Below, piece by piece: positions 13,657-20,008 of a DNA stretch of 20,008 nucleotides; positions within the stretch are counted from its first letter, which is position 1; each line of letters starts with the position of its first letter. Source of the DNA: Schleiferiaceae bacterium (GTDB lineage: Bacteria; Bacteroidota; Bacteroidia; Flavobacteriales; Schleiferiaceae). The translations under genes were made by a program, and so were the position numbers. Under the pieces are notes generated by a model that was not told the origin of the DNA, searched no databases, and saw nothing but the letters and a program-made list of their open reading frames with translations. The stretch is from contig JALQUY010000015.1 of assembly GCA_023260615.1 (NCBI GenBank), positions 1-20,008 of the forward strand, in the 5' to 3' direction.

Positions 13657-15924
13657 TTACAAACCTTGTTCTTGCTTGATCAAGTTGAGGGCAGAACCGG
13701 CCTTAAACCAGGCGATCTGCTGCTCGTTGTAGGTGTGGTTCACGACGACGCTATCTTGGCTGCCATCGGCGTGCGTCAAGACGAGCGTCAAGGGCTTGCC
13801 AGGAGCAAAATCCGTCAAATCCACAAAATCCACGCTGTCGGTCTCTTGGAATTTGTCGTAGTCCGCCTCGTTGGCAAAGGTCAAGGCCAGCATGCCTTGC
13901 TTCTTGAGGTTGGTCTCGTGGATACGTGCAAAGCTCTTCACCAAAACGGCACGAACACCCAAATGGCGGGGCTGCATGGCCGCGTGTTCGCGAGAAGAAC
14001 CTTCACCGTAGTTCTGGTCGCCCACTACCAAGGTGGGAACGCCGGCCGCCTTGTATGCGCGCTGAACCGCGGGAACCTCACCATACTCGCCTGTCAACTG
14101 GTTGAGCACAGAATTGGTCTCGCCGTTGAAGGCATTCACCGCACCGGTCAAGGTGTTGTTAGCGATGTTGTCCAAGTGACCGCGGTAGCGCAACCAAGGG
14201 CCCGCCATAGAGATGTGGTCCGTGGTACACTTGCCTTGGGCTTTGATCAGCAACTTGGCGCCCGTGATGTTTTGACCGTCCCACGCTGCGAACGAATCGA
14301 GCAACTGGAGGCGTTGGCTCTCGGGGTTGACTTCGACGACGACACCGCTGCCATCTTCTGCAGGAGCTTGGTAGCCTGCGTCTTCCACCGCATAGCCTTT
14401 GGTGGGAAGTTCCTCACCCACAGGAGCGTCGAGCTTTACCGCCACGCCGTCTTGGTTCACCAGGGTGTCCGTCAAGGGATTGAAGTCCAAGCGACCCGCA
14501 ATGGCCAGGGCGGTTACGAGTTCGGGAGATGCCACAAAGGCATGGGTATTGGGGTTGCCATCCGCACGCTTGGCGAAGTTGCGGTTGAAGGAGTGAACGA
14601 TGGTGTTCTTCTCGCCCTTGTCCGCGCCCTCGCGCGCCCACTGACCAATACAGGGGCCGCAGGCATTGGCAAATACTTTGCCGCCGATGGCTTCAAACTC
14701 GCCGAGCAATCCGTCGCGTTCCGCCGTGTAGCGCACTTGCTCCGAACCAGGCGTTACAGAATATTCGGCGTTGACGGTCAGCTTCTTAGCCGCGGCTTGC
14801 TTGGCTACCGAGGCTGCACGAGTCAAATCTTCGTAGGAAGAGTTGGTGCAGGAACCGATCAGACCCACTTCCACGTCCAAAGGCCAGCCGTTGGCTTTGG
14901 CCACCTCGCCCAACTTGGAGATAGGGGTGGCCAAATCGGGCGTAAATGGACCGTTCACGTGGGGCTCCAATTCAGACAAGTTGATTTCAATCACTTGATC
15001 GAAGTACTTCTCGGGATGTGCATAGACGTCCGCATCGGCGGTCAATTCACCCGCAACGGCATTGGCCAAATCAGCCACATCACTGCGGTCCGTGGCGCGC
15101 AGGTAGCGCTCCATGGAGGCATCGTAGGCAAACGTGGAGGTGGTGGCGCCAATTTCAGCACCCATATTACAGATGGTGCCTTTACCGGTACACGAAAGAG
15201 AGGTAGCCCCTTCGCCGAAGTACTCGACAATTGCTCCCGTTCCACCCTTCACCGTCAGGATGCCTGCCACCTTGAGGATCACGTCCTTTGCAGAAGCCCA
15301 GCCGTTGAGTTCGCCGGTCAACTTCACACCGATGAGCTTAGGGAATTTCAATTCCCAGGCCATACCGGCCATCACGTCTACGGCATCCGCACCGCCTACA
15401 CCGATGGCTACCATGCCCAGACCGCCGGCGTTCACCGTGTGCGAGTCCGTACCGATCATCATACCTCCGGGGAAGGCGTAGTTTTCCAATACTACTTGGT
15501 GGATAATACCTGCACCGGGCTTCCAGAAGCCAATGCCGTATTTGTTGGAGACCGAAGCCAAGAAGTTGAAGACCTCGTTGCTCTTGTTAACTGCATCCTG
15601 CAAATCCGCAGAAGCACCAACTCGCGCCTGAATCAAGTGGTCGCAGTGCGCTGTAGAAGGAACCGCTACTTTCTTGCGGCCCGCCTGCATGAACTGGAGC
15701 AGGGCCATTTGCGCCGTTGCATCTTGCATAGCTACTCGGTCCGGTGCAAAATCCACATACGAAGCACCGCGCTGGTAAGCCTCGGTCGCATCGCCCTGCC
15801 AAAGGTGGGCGTACAAAATCTTTTCAGAGAGGGTCAGCGGATGTCCGACCACATTGCGTGCCGCAGCTACGCGCCCAGGAAAGCGCTCGTAGAAACCGCG
15901 GATCATTTCAATATCAAATGCCAT
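13657..15924 (-). CDS. acn: Aconitate hydratase, mitochondrial-type
   Basis: TCA-cycle enzyme that interconverts citrate and isocitrate through a [4Fe-4S] cluster. The 755 residues match the mitochondrial-type aconitase also found in Bacteroidota, shorter than bacterial AcnA (about 890). Cluster ligands: Cys359 in IGSCTNSSYEDL, and Cys422 and Cys425 in ANACGPCIGQWA. Substrate-site segments: PSTAHCDHL (89-97), IGTDSHTVNAGGLGM (157-171) and the C-terminal swivel domain with NYGEGSSREHAAM. The ATG at 15924 is 17 bases after an exact TAnnTTTG box. It is monocistronic: a strong terminator follows, and no other TCA gene is adjacent. A 10-base direct repeat flanks the promoter upstream, suggesting specific regulation. 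Identification is secure. Confidence 0.97.
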   Translation of the reverse strand: MAFDIEMIRGFYERFPGRVAAARNVVGHPLTLSEKILYAHLWQGDATEAYQRGASYVDFAPDRVAMQDATAQMALLQFMQAGRKKVAVPSTAHCDHLIQARVGASADLQDAVNKSNEVFNFLASVSNKYGIGFWKPGAGIIHQVVLENYAFPGGMMIGTDSHTVNAGGLGMVAIGVGGADAVDVMAGMAWELKFPKLIGVKLTGELNGWASAKDVILKVAGILTVKGGTGAIVEYFGEGATSLSCTGKGTICNMGAEIGATTSTFAYDASMERYLRATDRSDVADLANAVAGELTADADVYAHPEKYFDQVIEINLSELEPHVNGPFTPDLATPISKLGEVAKANGWPLDVEVGLIGSCTNSSYEDLTRAASVAKQAAAKKLTVNAEYSVTPGSEQVRYTAERDGLLGEFEAIGGKVFANACGPCIGQWAREGADKGEKNTIVHSFNRNFAKRADGNPNTHAFVASPELVTALAIAGRLDFNPLTDTLVNQDGVAVKLDAPVGEELPTKGYAVEDAGYQAPAEDGSGVVVEVNPESQRLQLLDSFAAWDGQNITGAKLLIKAQGKCTTDHISMAGPWLRYRGHLDNIANNTLTGAVNAFNGETNSVLNQLTGEYGEVPAVQRAYKAAGVPTLVVGDQNYGEGSSREHAAMQPRHLGVRAVLVKSFARIHETNLKKQGMLALTFANEADYDKFQETDSVDFVDLTDFAPGKPLTLVLTHADGSQDSVVVNHTYNEQQIAWFKAGSALNLIKQEQGL

Positions 15925-15941
15925 ACGTTGGGTATTTGACG

Positions 15942-15949
15942 CAAAAATA
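15942..15949 (-). promoter_or_regulatory. Probable -7 promoter box of aconitase
   Basis: The minus strand reads TATTTTTG, an exact TAnnTTTG match, 17 bases before the ATG at 15924. This gives a short true leader, unlike most other operon heads here. Confidence 0.6.
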
Positions 15950-15958
15950 CTTCGGAAA

Positions 15959-16000
15959 CGACCGAATTCACTGCCGATTTTATGTCAAATCGACCGAATT
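15959..16000. repeat. Two 10-base direct repeats upstream of the aconitase promoter, candidate operator
   Basis: CGACCGAATT occurs at 15959-15968 and again at 15991-16000 in the same orientation, 32 bases apart start to start (about three helical turns). The proximal copy lies 9 bases upstream of the aconitase -7 box, in the expected spacer towards -33. Between them is a dyad CGATTT-N6-AAATCG (15975-15992) that runs two bases into the distal copy. The arrangement is what a cooperative DNA-binding regulator might use; no known operator is recognised. Confidence 0.4.
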
Positions 16001-16018
16001 ACAAGAAAGTTTTTAACC

Positions 16019-16846
16019 TCAAGGCTGGACGAGCGGGATGCGCTCAACCCAATGCTGGCCCTCGCATTCCACCACGAGCAGCACGACAGAGGACGGCAGC
16101 GCAGCTATGGGCATCGCCCAGTCTTCCTCGCGCCATGTGCCGGAGAGGAGGGTTTGGCCGTTCAAGCTAAGCACTCGAACCTGTGCAGCCGCTTGATTGG
16201 CAGGGCGTTGAAGGTACAATCCGCCTTGAGCCACGCGCCAGCTGTACCCTTCCATACCCACTTCAGGGACGGAAATCCAGAGGTGCCCCGCTTCGATGGT
16301 GCTGTCCGCTTTTTGCTGGTAGGCACAGTCTTTAAGCGTGAAGGACTTGCCGTCGGCAGCCATTTGGAGGCGGATCCATCCGTAGATGAATTGCCCGTTC
16401 TTTTCCGTTCGGGTACCCAAAAAGCCATCCGAGTACGGCGCTTGCCACTGCGAATAGGGATCGTGCACGCTGTCAAAGCGGTAGTCGATGGTGCCGTACT
16501 CGTCCGAAGGGGACATGCCTGCCCAGCTCGACGTCGCGCCAATCAGATCACCCACCTCCAGGCGGTCCGCGTAATGGAAGAGACCGCGCTGCTGGCCCAA
16601 AATAGCGCCATTCACAGAATCAAAAGGAGAAACCAACGCCGCATCAATCAAATTGGTCGTCGTGCCTGTGTCCCGTAGCAAGGTGAATCGGAAGTCCATA
16701 GCCGTATCCTGGTTGACGTCCAAATCAACGATTTGACCATTCACGGAGAGGGTGGTGTCGTTAAAGTCCACGTACACGTATTGGGCCTGGGCCGCAAAAG
16801 AAAGGGCAAGAGCCGCGAAGGCGGCATGTAATTTGTTCAGCATCAT
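16019..16846 (-). CDS. Secreted protein with probable T9SS type A C-terminal sorting domain
   Basis: A 275-residue exported protein. The signal MMLNKLHAAFAALALSFAAQA ends before Gln22. The central part (about 23-195) is a beta-rich domain with many Asp/Thr residues (VDFNDTTLSVNGQIVDLDVN) and no family I recognise. The last 75 residues read like a type IX secretion C-terminal domain: LYLQRPANQAAAQVRVLSLN, then GQTLLSG, then IAALPSSVVLLVVECEGQHW and ending ERIPLVQP, corresponding to the family pattern of strand, Leu-x-Gly-x-x-Leu, Leu-Pro-x-Gly-x-Tyr and basic end, though the Gly-x-Tyr is replaced by Ser-Val-Val. The chosen start follows a CACCTTTG box by 7 bases; the frame is open to 16954 but that crosses into the divergent gene. 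It would be cell-surface or secreted. Confidence 0.65.
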   Translation of the reverse strand: MMLNKLHAAFAALALSFAAQAQYVYVDFNDTTLSVNGQIVDLDVNQDTAMDFRFTLLRDTGTTTNLIDAALVSPFDSVNGAILGQQRGLFHYADRLEVGDLIGATSSWAGMSPSDEYGTIDYRFDSVHDPYSQWQAPYSDGFLGTRTEKNGQFIYGWIRLQMAADGKSFTLKDCAYQQKADSTIEAGHLWISVPEVGMEGYSWRVAQGGLYLQRPANQAAAQVRVLSLNGQTLLSGTWREEDWAMPIAALPSSVVLLVVECEGQHWVERIPLVQP

Positions 16847-16853
16847 GGGACTG

Positions 16854-16861
16854 CAAAGGTG
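16854..16861 (-). promoter_or_regulatory. Probable -7 promoter box of the T9SS-like secreted protein gene
   Basis: The minus strand reads CACCTTTG, seven of eight to TAnnTTTG, ending 7 bases before the first ATG (16846). Confidence 0.5.
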
Positions 16862-16884
16862 CAAAAGCCAAGCCATCCACCCAC

Positions 16885-16892
16885 TACCTTTA
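16885..16892 (+). promoter_or_regulatory. Probable -7 promoter box of the ABC transporter operon
   Basis: TACCTTTA, seven of eight to TAnnTTTG, ends 8 bases before the ATG at 16901 and supports that start over the in-frame ATG at 16859. Confidence 0.5.
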
Positions 16893-16900
16893 CACGAACT

Positions 16901-18157
16901 ATGCAGAAATTCCGCATCCCCATCCTCATTGAAGCTGTTACAATGGCCGTTCAAGCGCTTAGGGCCCAGCTACTTCGGGCCGTTTTAACCGCTTTAATCA
17001 TCGCCATTGGCATTACGGCCTTGGTGGGCATGTTGACGGCGACGAGCGTGATGGAGTCCAGTATTTCGGGCCAATTCACCTCGATGGGCGCGAATACCTT
17101 TACGATTCAACAAGGCGGCATGAATATTCAAATCGGCCGAAGTGGTATGCGAGAGAAAGAGCAACCCCAAATTCCGCTGCGCACAGCGATCAAACTTCGG
17201 GAGAACCTTGATGCGCAAGGCATTGTGGCGAGTGTAAGCGACGATTTGATGGGCACGGCGGTGATTTTCTACGAAGGGAAGGAGACGAATCCCAACGTTC
17301 GCGTCATGGCCGCGGACAAGCACTACCCCGAGGTCAATGCCCTAGAGCTCGCCGAAGGGCGCTACTTCTCCCCGATTGAATTAAACGAGGCGCGCGCGGT
17401 AGCCCTTATCGCTCCGGATGTGGCGACCAAACTCTTCCCCAACGGCGGGGCGCTGGGCAAGCGCATTCGGATCAGTGGCAACAAACCCTACACCGTCATC
17501 GGCATTACAAAGCCCAAAGGCAACAGCGGCTTTATGGCCTCGGACAACATGGTCTACCTGCCCTTGATGACGGGCCATCAAGACTTTGGAACGCCCTATT
17601 CGTCCTATGTAACCAGCGTAATGGCCCCCGATGCCCTGTATCTGGATGCCACCATTGATCAAGCCACCGCCGCCATGCGCGCCATTCGAAAGTTGCGTCC
17701 CGGCGAAGAAAACAACTTCAACATTCGACGCAGCGACAGCTTGGCCTCCATTCTCATCGAGTCCCTGAGTTCTGTTAGCATGGGCGCGGCCCTCATCGGC
17801 TTTATCACCCTGCTGGGGGCATCCGTGGCGCTCATGAACATCATGCTCGTCTCCGTGACCGAACGCACCCGCGAGATCGGCACCCGCAAAGCTCTAGGCG
17901 CCAACCAGCGCATCATCGTCTTACAATTCCTGTCCGAAGCCGTTCTCGTTTCCCTGATCGGAGGCCTGATGGGCACGGTCCTTGGACTTGCCGTCGGCAA
18001 TGGCATGGCCGTAATCATGGATTCTCCTGCGGTTTTCCCCCTAAAATGGATGATCTTAGCGTTGATCGTTTCCGTTTTAGTTGGCATTGTCTCCGGGTGG
18101 TACCCCGCGCGTCAGGCGGCTCGATTGGATCCGATCGAAGCCCTACGCTATGAGTAA
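16901..18157 (+). CDS. MacB/FtsX-type ABC transporter permease without fused ATPase
   Basis: A 418-residue inner-membrane permease. It has the MacB-type layout: transmembrane helix 1 at about 27-48, a large periplasmic MacB_PCD-like domain (about 50-285), and three helices near 295-318, 345-370 and 382-402. The cytoplasmic coupling segment ERTREIGTRKALGA (321-334) is the family hallmark, and the end YPARQAARLDPIEALRYE is also typical. MacB in proteobacteria is fused to its ATPase, but here, as in LolC/E or YknZ, the ATPase must be separate and none of the right subfamily is visible. The stop overlaps the next start by 8 bases (ATGAGTAA). It may move a lipoprotein, peptide or other envelope substrate by a mechanotransmission mechanism. 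The 14-residue longer start at 16859 is rejected because it precedes the promoter box. Confidence 0.88.
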   Translation: MQKFRIPILIEAVTMAVQALRAQLLRAVLTALIIAIGITALVGMLTATSVMESSISGQFTSMGANTFTIQQGGMNIQIGRSGMREKEQPQIPLRTAIKLRENLDAQGIVASVSDDLMGTAVIFYEGKETNPNVRVMAADKHYPEVNALELAEGRYFSPIELNEARAVALIAPDVATKLFPNGGALGKRIRISGNKPYTVIGITKPKGNSGFMASDNMVYLPLMTGHQDFGTPYSSYVTSVMAPDALYLDATIDQATAAMRAIRKLRPGEENNFNIRRSDSLASILIESLSSVSMGAALIGFITLLGASVALMNIMLVSVTERTREIGTRKALGANQRIIVLQFLSEAVLVSLIGGLMGTVLGLAVGNGMAVIMDSPAVFPLKWMILALIVSVLVGIVSGWYPARQAARLDPIEALRYE

Positions 18158-18983
18158 ATCGGTAACGACTGTTCACGCAAAAGACCCGTTGTGGCGCAGG
18201 AGCGCTGCGGAGATTCGGCGTGCGCGCAGCGTCGCCTGGGCCTTTGCGCGACGCGACCTGCAGTTGCGCTACGCCCAAACGCGCATGGGCTGGCTCTGGT
18301 CCATTGGACAGCCCCTCCTAGCCGCCGCCATCGTCCTGGTGGTCTTTTCGTGGATTGTGAAGGTGGAGGCTCCTTACGGTCTTTCCTACCCACTCTACGC
18401 CTTTGCCGCACTGCCCGCTTGGCTCATGGCCCAGCATATTCTTTTGCAGGGTGCGCCGAGCTTGGTGCACAACCAGCACATCGTCAGTAAAGTTTTCTTT
18501 CCCCGAACCGCCCTCCCCCTGAGCAAAGCCGGAGTGGCCCTGGTGGATTTTTCGGTGGCTACGCTGCTGTTTTGGGTGTATCGGGGCTGGACCACGGGAA
18601 TGTGGATCGAGGGCCTGCATTGGGTGCTCTTTTTTGCCGCGATGGGCCTCTATGCCGCATTGGGCTTGGCCTATTGGATTGCGGCCCTTTCGGTGCGCTA
18701 CCGCGACGGATTGGCCCTACTTCCCTTTTTGGTGCAAGGCCTCTTTTTGCTAACCCCTATCGCCTATCCGACCGAACGCTTCGCCAGCGCCCTGGGCGAC
18801 AACGCGTGGCTCCTTTACCTCAATCCCTTTGTCGGGGTGGCCGATGGCATGCGCTTTGGCTGGCTAGGGCTGGGTAATTGGAACGACTACCACCTGATTT
18901 CCTTTGGCGTGGCCTTTGGACTCTTTGTGACGGGCACCTGGGCCCTGAAAGCCGTTGAACGCACCTTGATCGACGACCTATGA
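18150..18983 (+). CDS. wzm: ABC-2 type polysaccharide export permease (Wzm/KpsM/TagG-like)
   Basis: A 277-residue inner-membrane protein of the ABC-2 family that exports lipid-linked O-antigen, capsule or teichoic-acid-like polymers. The N-terminal amphipathic segment AWAFARRDLQLRYAQTRMGW, then LWSIGQPLLAAAIVLVVFSW, is the classical Wzm/KpsM entry; about six transmembrane helices follow, with the SVRYRDG loop before helix 5 and LYLNPFVGVADGMRF near the end. The start at 18150 overlaps the previous gene by 8 bases; the frame is open back to 18081 inside that gene. Its stop overlaps the ATPase start (ATGA). The symbol rests on pairing with a Wzt-type ATPase; the exact polymer cannot be inferred from the window. 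Confidence 0.87.
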   Translation: MSKSVTTVHAKDPLWRRSAAEIRRARSVAWAFARRDLQLRYAQTRMGWLWSIGQPLLAAAIVLVVFSWIVKVEAPYGLSYPLYAFAALPAWLMAQHILLQGAPSLVHNQHIVSKVFFPRTALPLSKAGVALVDFSVATLLFWVYRGWTTGMWIEGLHWVLFFAAMGLYAALGLAYWIAALSVRYRDGLALLPFLVQGLFLLTPIAYPTERFASALGDNAWLLYLNPFVGVADGMRFGWLGLGNWNDYHLISFGVAFGLFVTGTWALKAVERTLIDDL

Positions 18984-20008
18984 GCCTGCCTTCGCACCTC
19001 GCCCTTCAAACGCAGGGCCTGGCCAAACGGTATTTTGGCCGGGGCTCTTTTAAAGGCACCCACTACTGGGCCTTGAAGCCCTTGGATTTGGAGGTGGCCG
19101 CGGGGTCCGCGCTTGGCCTTATGGGCCCCAACGGTGCGGGCAAGTCCACGCTGCTGAAGCTGTTGTCGGGCCTCACGCATCCGAGTGCAGGGGGCTACCA
19201 GTACCGCGGCCAAATGACCAGCCTGCTCGAGGTGGGCACCGGATTCCACCCCGATTTGTCGGGCCGCGAAAACGTCTACCTCAGCGGTGCCTTGCACGGC
19301 ATGTCGCGTCCAGAAATGGCGCAGCGCATGGAAGCCATTCAGGAATTTGCCGGCCTGCACGACCAGTACATGGACCACCCGATCAAGCACTATTCGAGCG
19401 GCATGAAGGTGCGTTTGGGCTTTTCCGTGGCCGCGCATTTGCATGCGGATATCTTAGTGGTGGATGAAGTTTTGGCTGTGGGCGACGCCAGTTTCCAGGC
19501 CAAATGCTTGCAGAGTATGGAGGCCCAAATGAGCGAAAAGGGCCGAACCGTGCTCTTCGTCTCGCACAACCTCTACGCCCTGCAGTCCCTGTGTCCGCAG
19601 TCCCTTTGGCTCGACCGCGGCGAGAAAGTGCGCTATGGCGCTTCGGCCGATCTTGTGAGCGACTACCTGCAACACGCACATGGCCCCAAAGAAGCGTTTG
19701 CTTCCGGGCATGGGGTGGCTTCAGGCAGTGGCAAACTGCGCCTGACCGATATGGAGTGGATGGCCGGCCCGCCGCAAACCGGGGTGGCCAACACCCTGCG
19801 CATTGCCTACGAAGGCGAGGGCGATCAGCACGATGTGGACATTCGCTTGAACGTCCACGGAAATGACGGTCGATTTATTGCACCCCTGGCGATGCATGCC
19901 CATGGATTTGCGCCTTCCGTATTGCCCGCATCCGGTGAGGTGTACGTGCATTTTGAGGCCATGCCCTTCATGGAAGGTTGGTACAGTGTTCAGGCACGCG
20001 TGACCGAA
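18980..20008 (+). CDS. wzt: Polysaccharide ABC transporter ATPase with Wzt-type C-terminal domain, truncated by window edge
   Basis: The 343 visible residues have no stop before the window ends. ATPase domain: Walker A GPNGAGKST (49-57), Q-loop area around LLEVGTGFHPDLSGREN (82-98), signature SSGMKVRLGF (139-148), Walker B ILVVDEVLAVGD (158-169) and switch His196 (VSHN). LLEVGTGFHPDLSG and DEVLAVGD are hallmarks of the O-antigen/teichoic-acid exporter class. After a linker (about 231-250) comes a beta-rich domain (LRLTDMEWM, NTLRIAYEGEG, VDIRLNVHGNDGRF, YVHFEAMPFMEGWYSVQARV) that fits the carbohydrate-binding Wzt_C domain, which reads the non-reducing terminal modification of the polymer in characterised Wzt proteins. 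ATGA overlap with the permease shows coupling. Class is secure; the symbol is by analogy. Confidence 0.9.
   Translation, partial: MSLPSHLALQTQGLAKRYFGRGSFKGTHYWALKPLDLEVAAGSALGLMGPNGAGKSTLLKLLSGLTHPSAGGYQYRGQMTSLLEVGTGFHPDLSGRENVYLSGALHGMSRPEMAQRMEAIQEFAGLHDQYMDHPIKHYSSGMKVRLGFSVAAHLHADILVVDEVLAVGDASFQAKCLQSMEAQMSEKGRTVLFVSHNLYALQSLCPQSLWLDRGEKVRYGASADLVSDYLQHAHGPKEAFASGHGVASGSGKLRLTDMEWMAGPPQTGVANTLRIAYEGEGDQHDVDIRLNVHGNDGRFIAPLAMHAHGFAPSVLPASGEVYVHFEAMPFMEGWYSVQARVTE

Noticed and set aside
13633..15939. 768-codon open frame on the plus strand opposite aconitase
   Set aside because: It lies entirely antisense to a protein with all aconitase motifs. Long antisense frames arise from codon bias in GC-rich genes, and the translation has no recognisable domain.
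15975..15992. CGATTT-N6-AAATCG dyad as a terminator for the T9SS-like gene
   Set aside because: The stem is only 6 bp and AT-rich, and no T-tract follows on the minus strand. It is more plausible as part of a regulatory site.
1..20008. Mobile elements, CRISPR arrays, tRNA or rRNA genes, riboswitches
   Set aside because: No transposase, integrase, terminal inverted repeats, regular spaced repeats or RNA gene signatures were seen on either strand; coding density leaves almost no room.

Overview
The window looks like chromosomal core sequence from a member of the Bacteroidota, most likely Flavobacteriales-like and fairly GC-rich for that group (judged by eye, not computed). The grounds are the TAnnTTTG-type promoter boxes in front of most operon heads, the near absence of Shine-Dalgarno sequences, a mitochondrial-type aconitase, a UMF1-type transporter, a YceI / DUF5777 / lipocytochrome cluster, an MbnP-like lipoprotein and a probable T9SS C-terminal domain. 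There is no rRNA, tRNA, CRISPR array, insertion sequence or phage gene. Genes are packed with gaps of 0 to 95 bases, so no gene-free stretch reaches 300 bases.

Layout. (1) 1-298, minus: 5' part of ribonuclease Z, cut by the window edge. (2) 359-2877, plus: pyrR, pyrB, a small STAS-like protein and an exported probable outer-membrane protein, with overlaps or very short gaps throughout; pyrimidine synthesis leads into two unassigned genes. (3) 2886-5813, minus: a PlsC-like acyltransferase, an MbnP-like lipoprotein and the murein-recycling ligase mpl, which reads as an envelope operon. (4) 5845-8629, plus: a stand-alone HsdR-N-type nuclease domain, purB, and an aspartoacylase/succinylglutamate desuccinylase-like hydrolase. 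(5) 8633-13589, minus: a UMF1 transporter, a mono-heme lipocytochrome, YceI, a DUF5777 beta-barrel and a di-heme lipocytochrome, followed by an L-2-hydroxyglutarate oxidase gene with its own probable promoter and a GTG start. (6) 13657-15924, minus: aconitase, closed by a strong intrinsic terminator. (7) 16019-16846, minus: a secreted protein with a probable T9SS sorting domain. (8) 16901 to the end, plus: a MacB-like permease without an ATPase, then a Wzm-type permease and a Wzt-type ATPase with a carbohydrate-binding C-terminal domain (cut by the window edge), all with overlapping ends.

The most promising less-described system is the four-gene cytochrome / YceI / DUF5777 / cytochrome cluster (9848-12295). 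It combines a likely isoprenoid-binding carrier, an outer-membrane barrel and two heme lipoproteins, one with an expanded CX4CH heme motif. Other points of interest are a spaced direct repeat at the aconitase promoter, operon heads whose promoter box lies only 4-10 bases from the start codon, a PyrR gene with no room for an attenuator, a PlsC homologue with altered catalytic motifs, and an MbnP-like protein lacking the usual Trp-rich segment.
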